Translations under genes and position numbers: made by a program
Notes under the pieces: model-generated
Databases searched by the model: none
What the model saw: the letters and a program-made list of their open reading frames with translations, nothing else
Told to the model about the DNA's origin: nothing
Part shown: positions 13,620-25,330 of the stretch, piece after piece
Position numbering within the stretch: position 1 is the first letter of the stretch
Layout: the number at the start of each line of letters is the position of its first letter
Assembly: GCA_000499405.2 (NCBI GenBank)
Contig: HG738138.1
Location: 1,674,001 to 1,738,000 of the forward strand
Reading direction: 5' to 3'
Source: Onchocerca volvulus
Lineage: Eukaryota; Nematoda; Chromadorea; Rhabditida; Onchocercidae
DNA: 64,000 bases

Positions 13620-14768
13620 CTTGTTGGTTCATTTGAAACTATGCACTTCCTGAACTTTACCGTTCCTCTTTATATTAATTATAGTTTTCGGATTTTTCTG
13701 ACAGCATTTTTAATTCCAACAGAACTGGATAAAAATTTGCGAAATTACTTTCAATTTTGTTTAAGTTGCAAATAAACTTTTTTAAAGCATACAGCAAAAT
13801 GTTTGCTTTCATCCAAAAGCAAGAAAAAAAAACCCAGCATAAATAATTTCAAAAATTTTTGTTAAAAATTGATTCAGCAGATGTCTAGATTTGATGTTTA
13901 TAAACTATATACAGATATTTCAATTTCAAACAGATTACATAACCTTAACGGGAAGTTTTCAAAAATTTTATCGCACTTGAATTTTAAACTTTTGTAATAT
14001 TTAAACCCGAAATTAAATTAGGTAAAACTTTAAATAAATATTAGATCGCGTTATATTTATCACTGCGATTTGCATTATGCTTACTTTCTTCTTTTACATT
14101 ACTTCTATTTTCCGTTACGTGATGCATGATCTACATATATGAATTCGGAGGTAATAAAGGTTAGATGCATTATTCCAAATTTTATATCCGGGTTGTCGAT
14201 GTGAAAACAAAAATATACAGTTTCAAAAAATTTAGAAGCTCGGCAAAGATTTTAAATGATTTAAGCACTTATTCATTGACCTTGCTAAAACTTAAATATT
14301 TACCTGCTTAATAATTCCAAAAAAATTTGTGGGAAAAAAAAGACAAACATATATACCGGAAATATTTTTTTTCCATCCTTCTTTCCAATTTTTGGCTTAT
14401 TGGATGGAATATCATCAATTAATTCACACTATTACTAAAATTCCTTTTACCTAAACTTTTATTTGTATATTTGTTCTTGTCATTTACATTTTTATCTAAT
14501 CGATAAAAAAAAGGTAAGTATTCTTGAAATAATGAATTTTTGTTTATTAATTGGAGAAATTATTTTGAAACAGAATAAAAAATGGATTATTTTTTTCCAT
14601 TCTTCTCTTCCAGATTCAATTATTCATATACTCCCTTTTTTTTTTTTTTTTACAATATATACATATATATATATCGAAACAAAAATCAACAACAGTATCA
14701 AAAAATTTTCTTTCCATCTTGATTTATGGATTTTTTCAACTTCTTTTTTCGATCCCAATCCAAATTTT

Positions 14769-17700
14769 TTAATCAACAGTAATATTATTTGCATGACATT
14801 TATTATTTTCACCCTGTACAACAATCATGACATAATACATCAGAAATGTTATAAATAATAAAGGTGAAAAAATCTGCGTAAAATGATCCAAACGCCGATA
14901 CAATCGTATTAATTGTCGTTTTTTTGCCCGAAAATTCTCACGCTCAAATTCATTCACAGCTTCCAAACGTCGTTTTTCCTTAAAATTCGTGGATTTTAAA
15001 GTTTTTTTAAATTTTTATAGATGATTCTTATTATAAATGTAATAATAATAACACAGATGAATACATTTCTATTAATTAATGTAATGATGCAAAATATATC
15101 CGAAATATTGTTTTCTATGAAATATTAATGAATGTTTTCTAACTGTATGATAGAATTAGAAACATTTCTTAATGCGTAATTGATTCATCTTTAATTAATT
15201 ATTGGGGAAAATTTATGTCGAATTGGATTCGGAATAATTAAATTTATTTTCAAAAAATAAAAATAAAAATTTACAATAGCTCTGGTAGCTCTAATAAGAG
15301 CTAACACGACGACCGATTCAAATAATGAAAGTACTGTAAAAATTTTCATTGCCCGAAACCATGTATCTAATGGTGTGATATAACTGATATGAACATGATC
15401 TTCACCTCTTTCCATTTGTACCAATGTTAAAAGCACATAAAAGAATATTTAAATAATTAACAAAACTTAATGATTTGATTAAATCTTGAAATTTCAAAAA
15501 TGAATTTTCCAATTATTCTAATAAAATTTTAACTTTGAAAAGAATAACGGAAATTTCAAAACCTTTTACCATTTTAATATTCTCAACTCCTTTTTTTTGT
15601 TTTTTTTTAGGTGAATTTAAAATGAAAAAAAGGAAGAAGAATGAAAATAACTAACGGAGATTGGTGTGATGATTCTTACTTCCTCATAATTATACGGTAC
15701 AAATGGTGCAATCCAGGCGAAAAACATGGCCAAACAACTTGGTATATATTTTTCAATGATAAATCGTGAACCAGTTCGTTTTAATTTAAATAAAACACGA
15801 AGACATGATGATGGTACTAAAAATTTTTAAATTATTTTAAGAACAAGTTACATTAAGAAATTTTTATTTATTTATTTTTTTTCTATTCATTAAATGAAAC
15901 TATGAAATGGAAATGACTACCATTAATTTTACGATTTGTAAAATTTTTGAAAAAATAATAATATTTGAGGAATGAAAGAAAGTATAAAATTAATTTAAAA
16001 ATAAACTAATTTATTTTTCAACATTCTATGTTACTTACGATTCATAAGGTTGCAAATGCAATGTATATTATGGTAATATAATACTACTTTATTATGCCTG
16101 ATATGCTTATCTTATTAATTTTACATTATATGATTTTATTGAAATTTGAAAGTAAGTTTATTTTACTAAAAATGAATTTCAATCCTTACACAATTTTCCA
16201 TCCACAACACAATGATGTGCATGCCCGGATACAAGTTGGAAATCAGGTGACGGTTGTGTTGACACTAAATTTATTGGATTCGTGGAAAGCCAGGAAAATC
16301 GAACACTTGAAGATATATGCGAAACTTCAAAGGATATATTTTATTTCTTCATTCAAATTAAAATTATTATTCCAAAACTAAACTACAAGTGTTTAAATTG
16401 GAAAAAAAAAAGAAGAAAGAAACTTCGGCAATTAGAATTATATGAAAAAAAAAAAGGGAAAAAAGTTGGTATCTTTGAAATTTTTTAAGAAATTTAAAAA
16501 AAGTAATTTGATGCGTAAAAATTTTTTAATATTAATTTAATTCTTTATAGTATAAATTTCAGGAAAAAAATAGCGCTAAAATTAAAAATACAATTTGTTG
16601 TACTTACATATCACATAAATTATATATATAGGAAAAAAAGTGAAACAAACGTGAACTAATCATAAGTTGACATTGTTGATCATCATGTGGAAATCGACAA
16701 AAAACCATATAGCAAGATGGTTGTAATGTTATTCTAGATGAAAGATGAAAGTTAGATAAAATTAGTAGCGAAAATAAAAATTAATTAAGTGATGTTGTAA
16801 AACTGGAAAGATCAAAAAAAAATTCGGAAATTTCATAATCCAGAATATCAAAAAATATTCAATGACAGAATATTTTTGTATTACCTCATAGTATAAATAA
16901 CTAAGCCATTTGGGCTTATTAGCATCCGAAAATTTGGAAATGAAACGTAATGAAAATGTGAATATTTAGAATTAACAAAATACGGATCAGGTTTCCATAT
17001 TAGATCCAGAATTCTTTTTTCCCAAATTCTTATCCATTTTGTATAATTGTTCATCAAACGTGGATCAACCCAACTCATTTGCATTTCAAAATCTTGAACA
17101 AAAACAAAAATTTAATTTAAATTTTTGAAATTCCAAATAATTATTATACTTTCACATGTAGAATAATAAAAATATAACAATTTGCTTACCAATAGTATAG
17201 TCCATATTTCTTGAATCGAAATTAGCTAAATGAATAATTTTCAGTGCAAAACTAACATCAACCGGTAAATCTAAAAGTTTTCAGCATCATTTAATAAGAA
17301 TGTAATAATTTTACAAATCATATCTTTGAAAAATTTCTATTTAACACAAAATAAATTTAGAAAAGAAGAAAACAAACTTGAAATTGCAGTAGGCACAATA
17401 TTATGGTCGTAGTTTACAGAACGCAAAACTGGAAAAATGTAACTGCCTCCATAATGACTTAATATGAAAATATAGTAGAATGTAGTGATCTTTTAGAAGT
17501 GGAGAAATTTTCTCAAAATTTGTGAACTCTTCCAAACCAAATTTTTTTTTTGAATTAACGAGACAATATGATTTATTTGTAATGGTAGCAGTCAATTTTA
17601 ATAAGCTCACTATAAACCTTCAATTGATTTAGCTCCTCTATTTCATTTTAATTTCAGTAAAAATTTCAAGTTTTCTCTTAACGATTTTCGTCTGCAAAAA

Positions 17701-18831
17701 TTTCCTCAGCCATTTAAACTGTAAACTAATTTATAACTAATTTTACTGAGGAGACATTTGAGCCTTGCTCAAATGATTTTATTGCAGGTAAAAGTCAAAT
17801 TTTATTAGTAGAGATGTACATATTGCTTTCAATTTGAAATGAAACTTAACTTCAGCTTGAATAAATACTGAATGATGTTAATTCAAAAATGTTTAATCAT
17901 AAATAAAATAGCATCGGAATCTCAATTAGATTACCTGTCACAAATACCTGTGCAAGCATCCAAACTGCTTAAATTTGCCATCAAATTTAGAATTAGTGAT
18001 TTTTTTTCATCACTTATATCAACATTCGGTTTGTTAACCAACACATTCGTAGAATGAATAGTACCACTATCAGCAACAATAACTTTCTCACTTTTATCTT
18101 AAAATGAGATTACACTTTTAATTTGAATAATTCAAAAATTGCAGGGAAATTAAGCTTTGAACAAAAAATAGGAATTCATGAAATTTAAAAATAACATAGC
18201 TTATAATTCAATAAATACAACTTTCTTTTCATTCTTTTCCTTTTCTTTTTTCTCTTTGTTTTTGTGAAATTTTCCTTAAAACTCATACTCTTGAATCCAT
18301 CATGCTTTCTCCTATTACATATTGCTGAATATTCAACATGAAAATATCATCATCTACAAAATAAACAAGATGAAAATAAACAATAATGGATATATAAATT
18401 TTCTTTCTTTAAATATAAATGACTCTTAAATTGTATAAAATACTTCTCGACTTATATAAATGACTTTTAACTTGTATAAGTTATTCCAACTTTTATAAGT
18501 GATTTCAAACTTCCTTATATGATTCTTAGGTTGTATAAATAACTCTTTAACCTGCACAAATGACTTCTAACCTCGATATCGATTGCTACTCTCTTCAATA
18601 ATCATCTCTTTCGAATCAATCGATGCTAACGAATTAAGCTTTTCCGTATCGTCAGCAAAATTTGCCCATCGTTTATCACTTTGACCTTCAACATATTTCA
18701 TTTCATCATTATTAGAGAAAAATTAATGAATGAAAAGGTGAAAAAAAAAAAAAGAAATTAAAAATTGATAATTCATAATAAAACTTACCCATTTTAATAA
18801 TTAATAATACTAATACCAATAACCATTTCAT
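14769..18831 (-). CDS. Cys-loop ligand-gated ion channel subunit
   Basis: Pentameric neurotransmitter receptor subunit of the plasma membrane; 465 residues from 11 exons: 18831-18789, 18685-18572, 18097-17948, 17428-17378, 17270-17190, 17092-16885, 16733-16651, 16324-16190, 15816-15656, 15436-15275, 14978-14769. Visible features: signal peptide (1-15), NYDHNIVP and LPVDV, the WxPDPYF-type core, the Cys-loop C223-C237 (13 residues between, FPHD inside), NPINLV and PDF, loop-C cysteines 282 and 293, M1 about 308-328, M2 336-350, M3 369-390 and M4 432-451. The M3-M4 loop is very short (about 40 residues). The family resembles anion channels gated by GABA, glutamate or amines, but the ligand cannot be told. 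Oddities: the exon carrying most of M2 has no AG before 15436, and the linker before M2 reads EEVR where anion channels have PAR. Phase is consistent elsewhere. Confidence 0.85.
18418..18577. repeat. Minisatellite in channel intron 2
   Basis: About seven degenerate units of roughly 22 bases resembling TATAAATGACTTTTAACTTG lie in the intron between exons 2 and 3 of the channel gene. Confidence 0.65.
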
Positions 18832-19999
18832 AGTGGTATATATTCAAATAGCTATTATTCATTTGCTATTCTTGTCATCTTCACTGTAACAAAAAATAAA
18901 TGAATTGAAAAAAAAAAAAAAAATTTATGAAATTTATTTCCTTTCTTTTGCTTTTGTTTTTTTATTTACAATAAAAATAAAAAAGCAAAAGCATTTTTTT
19001 TTTTAATTTCCATAATTTAATTTTTTTCATTTAATTTTCAAAAATTTTTAAATTCCTATCATTTAAAAATAAAAATGCGTGCATAAAAAAAAAAAAGAAG
19101 AGAAAGCACATAGTTGTAATCTTATTAATTTAAAGAAACTAAAACTTTTGTAGGTATTGCAAAATCTCGTTTTCCTACTTCATTCCTGATGTATCAAACA
19201 TTTTGTAATCGATCCACGCTCTCCCCGCTATCTCATCCTCCTCCTATTTTTCTCATCTTTTGTTATTTATTAAAATAACCGAAAATTCTCTATAAACTTT
19301 ACCGAATCAAATTTTCCATTCATTTTTTCATTTATCTTTTCTCTTTCCATCTTTCATTTCGTTCTGAGATTTTTTTTTTTTTCAATGGACTATAAAATAA
19401 CAACTAACCACATTTTTGGGCTTAATTTTGAAAATTTATTACTGAATTTTATCCAAAAAAATTAAGAATTTTTCTTGGATCAATCATCTTATGATTTCCA
19501 ATTTTTAAATTTCAAATTCTTCTCCGAATAGTATTAAAACTGGATAATGATGATAACACTTTATAAAATTATGCCAATACGAGGTTATAAACTGAAAAAA
19601 TAATCATTGCAAGAGTAGGATAATCTGGATGATAAAATAATGCGAGTGGTAAATAAATGAAAAGGAATAACAGTTGTCCAGGTCACGTTCACGTTCCCCA
19701 TTTTAGATCGTAACCATCACGTGACACTGTCCAACACAGAAACGTGTTTTACATCTCCACAGTGAGAACTGTGTTAATGAAAGAAAATTTCTCTTCAACT
19801 GAAATCGAATAATTTTTTTTAGCTGACACAATACATTACCAATTTTCCCATTCTTTGAACTGTTTCCGCAAATTAATGCCAATAAAATCAACATGATGTT
19901 CACTCCTTTATGCCTGATTAAAATCACATAGTGCCATCATCACTTCAACAAAACAGGAAGAATGATAAATAGTATGATGAAATCACTTGTCAGCACCGT

Positions 20000-20032
<33 letters not shown>

Positions 20033-20768
20033 AATCACAACTTGCAACTTGGTTCCCGGTATCTGATACTGTTACCAAATTAACAATCAGTCAATGTTGC
20101 TAATGTCTTTCCAGCCATAACATAATCATCACAAAAATTATATGCACAAAATCTATACTTTCACAAAGTTCATTAAATCTTTTATGATATAAAGCATATA
20201 TGACACTTAAAAAGAGAAATTATTAAAACACAGTATTTTTGCAATGCAATAACAGATAAAACTATTTAAACTACGAAACCAATAAATGTATTTCTTAACT
20301 TAATCAGAAATTATTTACTACCTAGTAAATAACCAACATTAACACTGTAACGAAAAGTAACTTCACCATAGATATGTAAGGCACGAATGAAATCAAGAAG
20401 TTGAAAAAAAAAAGAAAAAATTTGCATCGAATTTGAACCTGATTTAAAAAAAAATATACAAGACACTAGAAGAGATAGACAACAGAACCATTTCCAAATG
20501 AGGTTAATTAACAAATACCCAAAGACCAATGAAAGACATGCAAAAAATACATTTAATTCACTTATAACTCCTTTGAGTTAGACTAGTTCTAAAAATCACA
20601 AAAGAAGATGGATATTAGGACTGGAAGATTGCAGCAAATAAAATCAGTTACTTATAGATAGCAAAACTATATGGAAAATGAAATAACGAACAAAAATAAA
20701 AAAGGTCTGCTTAACATTAAATAGAACACTCAAAGCCTCTCCTAACTTGGAAACTAGACCTTAAAATT
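18832..20768. other. Intergenic region between channel and EDEM (same strand)
   Basis: Holds the promoter side of the channel gene and the 3' side of the EDEM gene. A region with the potential to fold (TTTTGCTTTTG near 18950 facing CAAAAGCAAAAG-like text near 18985) and a long A-run near 20010 are visible. At 19894-19703 (minus) a 64-residue frame starts MLILLALICG and ends in a cysteine cluster (RCKTRFCVGQC). I regard it as only a candidate small secreted peptide. Confidence 0.5.
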
Positions 20769-23700
20769 TCACCCTGAAAACCCTAAACCGATGCCAGCTA
20801 AACGGAATATTTGAGCAAGACGAGGCTGATCCAGAGGTGGTCGATGTCGATCAAGTTTAAACACACCACATGAATGATTGCAAGAAAAATATTGAGGAAC
20901 ATCATAAACCGGATTTCTCATACGTTTATCAATAGGTATAATATGACCTTCGGTTGTAAACAGAATACGTTCTTCATTACGATTCACTGCATTGTTTACA
21001 TCGAACAACTAAAAAAATCTCGAAATTTTGCCGTAAAAACTATTGTTTTTCTCAAAATACAAAGCAAATTTCTGCCAAATAAGGAAAACAAAAACATGAT
21101 TACAAAGAAGAAGAACCCATTTGGGTAAATAAGACTCCAATAGCAGAACAAACTTACGAGATACAAATACTTCACGGTTTCAGAAAGGAAAAACGATTCC
21201 ATTCGATCTTCTAACGATTTATCGACAACGTTATGCACTGTGGCATAGCCACACTTTACCCTTGCGAATGTATTAAGAGATTGAAGAATGTCAAAACCGA
21301 CACGAAGATAAAACGGGTTTTGTGTAGCACGATACAACATGTAGGTTGATTCCGCCAGTTCCGGTCTTAGCGGATAAAAATATACGTCGGGAATCCTGAA
21401 AAGGCATATTAAATATTCTACAAAGTAACTCTTTATCAATGTTAACTCAGTAAATACACAGGATAAGACAAAAAAGAAACTCAAGAGTGGCGAATATGTG
21501 ATGGAGTCTCTAAAAAATCAATGAAAACAACTACTTACTTTAGGCGCCAGTTGTACCGTTCAGGAATGGCATCATATCGCTTCCACAATGAATAATATAT
21601 GGCATGGATACAAACTGCTTCATCAATATCGCCATTCAGTACTTGAACAGCAGCAAAACTAGCCTGTGGCAATATGTTATTAAATTTGAAAAGGAAAATT
21701 TTGAAATTTAAATTAAATCAGTCTTCGCCTATCCATATTACAAATACCAATATCTAAGAAATGAAATAAATATCAGATAAATCTGAGAGGTGACAAACTT
21801 GTAAAGCATCAATCCAGGTATTTAGCAACGAACCATCTCGCATGTCAACATTTACATACATTGGTGTTTCTCCCTCTCCTAAAACACAACGATCACGGCC
21901 ACGTCGTAACTGACTTATTATAAGCGCATATGCTTCCTGCATATTTCGACGTGAATAAGTTTATTACTTTTTTCTCTTTCAAAAAAAGAATTTATCAACT
22001 TAAATTTCATACGCCCCATTCTTCATATTATTGGCAATATTTACTATTGTTAAACACAGAATGTTATGATTTGTAATGCTAAACCTCATTTTATATTCCC
22101 ATAAACGGTCATGTAGTTTTTCACTGAAAGGTTTTTTTTCTCCAACCCACATCGAGGATGGAGTATAGCAAGAAAGCTATCAATAAAACACAAAATTCGT
22201 ATAAGCAAGAAAATCAATAAGCTGCATTATTTCTCATTTTTAAACTTTGAAATCTCATGAAAATAATACTTTAAGTTGCTATGGATGGGAACTATTATAT
22301 GAAATATTCCATAAAATATGCAATAACCTGGAACATTTTCAAATCAGTCTCAACACCGAATAGTACAAAAGCTTTAAGCAAATATTCATAAAACGAATCG
22401 AGACCTGCACCAAGTCCACTAATCACACCTTTCCATTCGCCTGTTTGGATGTTTACGACATTGCCTGAAAAGAAACATATTTTGAAAAGTTTCGAAAAAT
22501 GAGCGTCTGTTTTTGGAAAAAATAGAGAAAAAACTTTGGAGTAATTGTGGATAAGACAGTAAGATCTATGGAAATATCCACACAAAGTCAGCCATGAAAA
22601 GCTTAAACTAACGTTATCAGCTATACTGTAGAATAAAGTTAACTGATAAGATCACAGCTAATAAAATCAAAAAACAATGATACCGACCTAATAAACCAGT
22701 TACTTTATCCCTCAAAGACCACAATTTCCGATTAGTCCTGCGCGCCAAATTTTCATATGTACCATCACCCAGAAGACGAGAGAGAACTGTAAATTCCAAT
22801 AACAAACTTCCGGCTCCAGCGACACAATTTTCGTCAGTCGTTCCTTCCTTCACACCACTTTGTAAATTCACTCGTGGAAATGGTATACCTGAAATACACG
22901 TAAAGTTCTCCAAAATCCTATAGGTAAAAAATTAAGGTAAATTATCTGAATCTTTAGCAAAATTAAGGGTTTGAAAAGCAAATATAAAATATGAATATAC
23001 CAGTTTCAGTGCCATTAAAAGCTGGTAACAGACGAATAGCCAAATCATGTGCCATTGTAAGCAGTTCTCCATCATAATCACTTAGAGCATAATTACCCAG
23101 CATATGGGAATCATCAGTAAGGATCAAATGAGCTGACAAAAGAGACCCGATTATCCTAAAAAAGGTTGAAAAAATCACAGAAGAATGCGGAAAACAATGA
23201 AATAAGAGACTGAAAAGAATAATACATTGCTGATAATACATTATCACCTTAATCGTCAGCGGTATCCTGTACTGCCCAAAGTTAATGCTCTTACATTCGA
23301 AAACCTGACGAGACCTCTTCAGAGAAGCCTATGTATTCAATTCCAAATTAGTTTTTCGGTATAAGCCCTTAATGTAAGCCCGATTTCACTACTTGTCTGG
23401 GGTTTCCTGGAGTTATTATTAATTTCACAAAATGATGTGATATCCAAACTCCATCGCATGAAAAATTTAATTTGCGTATCATTTCAAAACTTCAGTTACC
23501 TTATTGTTGCTTCAAACACTTGTACCGTAACGTTTCTCTCAAAGGAAACGTTGTCGATCACCATTCTAATAGCATTATGGAATTCAGTTCGATTCTCAAA
23601 AACAACTAGAGTATCCAACGATTCTATCTAAAAATGAACCAAGGATTACGATAAATTTTCTTTATTAACTATAAGAAAGCAGTTTTCACTTGTATAAGGT

Positions 23701-24526
23701 GCTTTATCCAAAAATCGAATATCATAATTGGCAAGAGAACGACAACAAACCAAAGAAAGTGAATAATCTCCAAGAACATCATTAATATTGATATTGGACC
23801 TACAAAAAGAATATTTTTGACATGAAAGATGTGAAACTGTTATTCACTGCTACAGACACTATCAAAATTAGAAAAATATACGAGGAAAATTTTCCAAAAT
23901 GAAGATAATAAAATGCATAACTATTGCTTCCAAATAACTTTTCTTTTTTAGCTATGAAAAAGAGCTACAGCAAATACTGAAAGCATTCCCTTCCTTTTTT
24001 CACCATACGAATTTTATCGAAAACGAATAAAACAGAAAAAACTGGGAACTTACGGATGGAGATGGTCATAGCCACGACCGCAACAATTGATTGGATCCAA
24101 TTCGTCCATGGGAAAAGCATGTCGGATGTAATTTTCATATGCAAAATAGAACATTTCTCGCGTTGCCTTTTTTGCTTCCAATAATTCTTCGGATGTAAAA
24201 GTTGCATATTTCGAAGTATAATTATCAATGATGAACGGATAAATGCCCATAATAACCGCTACTAATGCCCAGAACAAAAAAAAATCCAAGAAACATATCA
24301 TACTTTAACAAAAAACGCGTAGATAAACCTGAATGAAAAATATATTCTATAAATTGCTGAATCTTACAATTGACAAAATCAAATTTAAATTAATTTAAAA
24401 ATGCATAGAGAACTTAAGAAAGTTAAAACTGAAAAAAAAAGAATTTACTTACAACACAATTAATCTTAAACTATGCTGAGGATATTTTGCAATAAAAATA
24501 TGGGATGGCACTTCGCTGAAGTCCAT
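20769..24526 (-). CDS. edem1: ER degradation-enhancing alpha-mannosidase-like protein (EDEM1 type, GH47)
   Basis: Acts in the ER lumen, trimming or recognising mannose on misfolded glycoproteins and passing them to ER-associated degradation. Eleven exons give 577 residues: 24526-24453, 24302-24054, 23799-23751, 23627-23500, 23155-23001, 22888-22688, 22464-22328, 21936-21799, 21663-21539, 21395-21158, 21008-20769. A short cytosolic N-terminus and one hydrophobic segment (about 21-50) indicate a type II membrane protein. The GH47 domain follows: [25 protein letters not shown] (acid E163), [10 protein letters not shown] (D307), [10 protein letters not shown] (E430) and FTTEGH (calcium-binding Thr). 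All expected catalytic positions are kept. Similarity is closest to EDEM1 ([21 protein letters not shown]). The C-terminus is shorter than in the human protein. A 22-codon upstream frame would end two bases before the ATG if the leader begins at 24601. EDEM1 is a classic unfolded-protein-response target, which fits the CACGTCA cluster upstream. Confidence 0.92.
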
Positions 24527-24720
24527 ACTCAGTTCAACATTCCAAGCCAGAATTTGACAGTTTGAATAATGGATGTATTTAGTGAATAAATTTGCATTAT
24601 CCTGGAAGTGCGAAATGACAAAAGAAGGAATTTAAAAAAAAAAAAAAGAAAAGAAAAAAAAGAAAAAACACTGATACGAAAAATGGAAGTAAGGAAAACG
24701 CGCTTTTGAATAAAAAAGAA

Positions 24721-25046
24721 AAATTAGTTTTCGGCTATAAATTTATTATCTTTTTCCGAATATCTCAATACTCTAAGAATTCCTTTCTGAATTTTTATTT
24801 CCGCCATCATGAAAACAAATTCTGTCCATTAATCTCTCACTTTATTTTCACATTTTTTTTGCAATTCCTCCAATAAAAAAAAAAAATTAGTTTTCGGCTA
24901 TAAATTTATTATCTTTTTCCGAATATCTCAATACTCTAAGAATTCCTTTCTGAATTTTTATTTCCGCCACCATGAAAACAAATTCTGTTCATTAATCTCT
25001 CACTTTATTTTCACATTTTTTTTGCAATTCCTGCAATTAAAAAAAA
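24721..25046. repeat. Two-copy 163-bp tandem duplication
   Basis: The unit starting AAATTAGTTTTCGGCTATAA at 24721 recurs at 24884 with an exact offset of 163 bases and only a few substitutions (for example TCATG/CCATG and GTCCATT/GTTCATT). The near identity implies a recent duplication or ongoing homogenisation in the EDEM upstream region. Confidence 0.95.
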
Positions 25047-25233
25047 AAAAAAGAAAAGAAGAAAATGAGAATAACAATTAACACTTTGGTATTTCCGTAT
25101 TTTTAAATGCGTAAAACAGCGAAAATACAAAAAAAAAAAAAATGGCGAAACACGTGACAATTCCATTTAATTTGCAACATACTACTATATTTTAAGATGC
25201 GTAAACACCGTAAACATAAAAAAATGCGCCAAA

Positions 25234-25330
25234 CACGTCAACACGTCACAATCCCATATAATTCCACGTCACATCCGGATGCATAAACAACGAAAACATA
25301 AAAATGCACGGAACACGCACACCCACGTCA
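25234..25330 (-). promoter_or_regulatory. Cluster of UPRE-like CACGTCA elements
   Basis: CACGTCA occurs at 25234-25240, 25242-25248, 25265-25271 and 25324-25330. The last two are preceded by C, giving CCACGTCA, the reverse complement of TGACGTGG, the consensus bound by XBP1/ATF6-type bZIP factors. A related CACGTGA lies at 25151. The copies sit in loose repeats of about 60-100 bases, roughly 0.7 kb upstream of the EDEM ATG and reading TGACGTG in the EDEM direction. EDEM1 is a known IRE1-XBP1 target in animals. Function here is inferred. Confidence 0.5.

Larger units (their letters stand above)
448..14768. other. Gene-free AT-rich stretch (about 14.3 kb)
   Basis: No exon chain with consistent phase and nematode splice signals was found. 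Open frames here are short and dominated by Phe, Ile, Lys and Asn, as expected from AT-rich noise. The region contains many poly-A/poly-T runs, a 17-bp hairpin near 0.9 kb, a TGCA palindrome at 1.6 kb, repeated CCGGAAA motifs at 2.2-6.7 kb, a Helitron-like relic at 4.4 kb, an ATT microsatellite at 9.3 kb, and a coding-like fragment plus GC-rich repeats at 12.8-13.7 kb. Part of it may be 5' regulatory DNA of the leftmost gene. Confidence 0.6.

Noticed and set aside
16000..16080. Possible channel exon with a GTAAGT donor (HLQPYES)
   Set aside because: Exon 8 joins exon 9 directly in phase and restores loop C (LLPSSCLRVLF). No suitable acceptor was found for the extra piece.
16094..16488. Two plus-strand frames of 95 and 68 codons
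   Set aside because: Antisense to channel exon 8, which has clear protein-family support on the minus strand.
18280..18350. Possible extra channel exon (DDDIFMLNIQQYVIGES)
   Set aside because: Its only donors end in phase 0, while the next exon needs phase 1. Exon 2 joins exon 3 directly in phase without it.
23437..23631. 64-codon plus-strand frame
   Set aside because: Antisense shadow of the EDEM exon at 23627-23500.
23630..23740. Apparent loss of the GH47 DALDTL motif in EDEM (reading VCCRSLAN)
   Set aside because: Caused by reading through a donor. Using GTTTGT at 23750 joins SLSL to IESLDTL and restores the motif.
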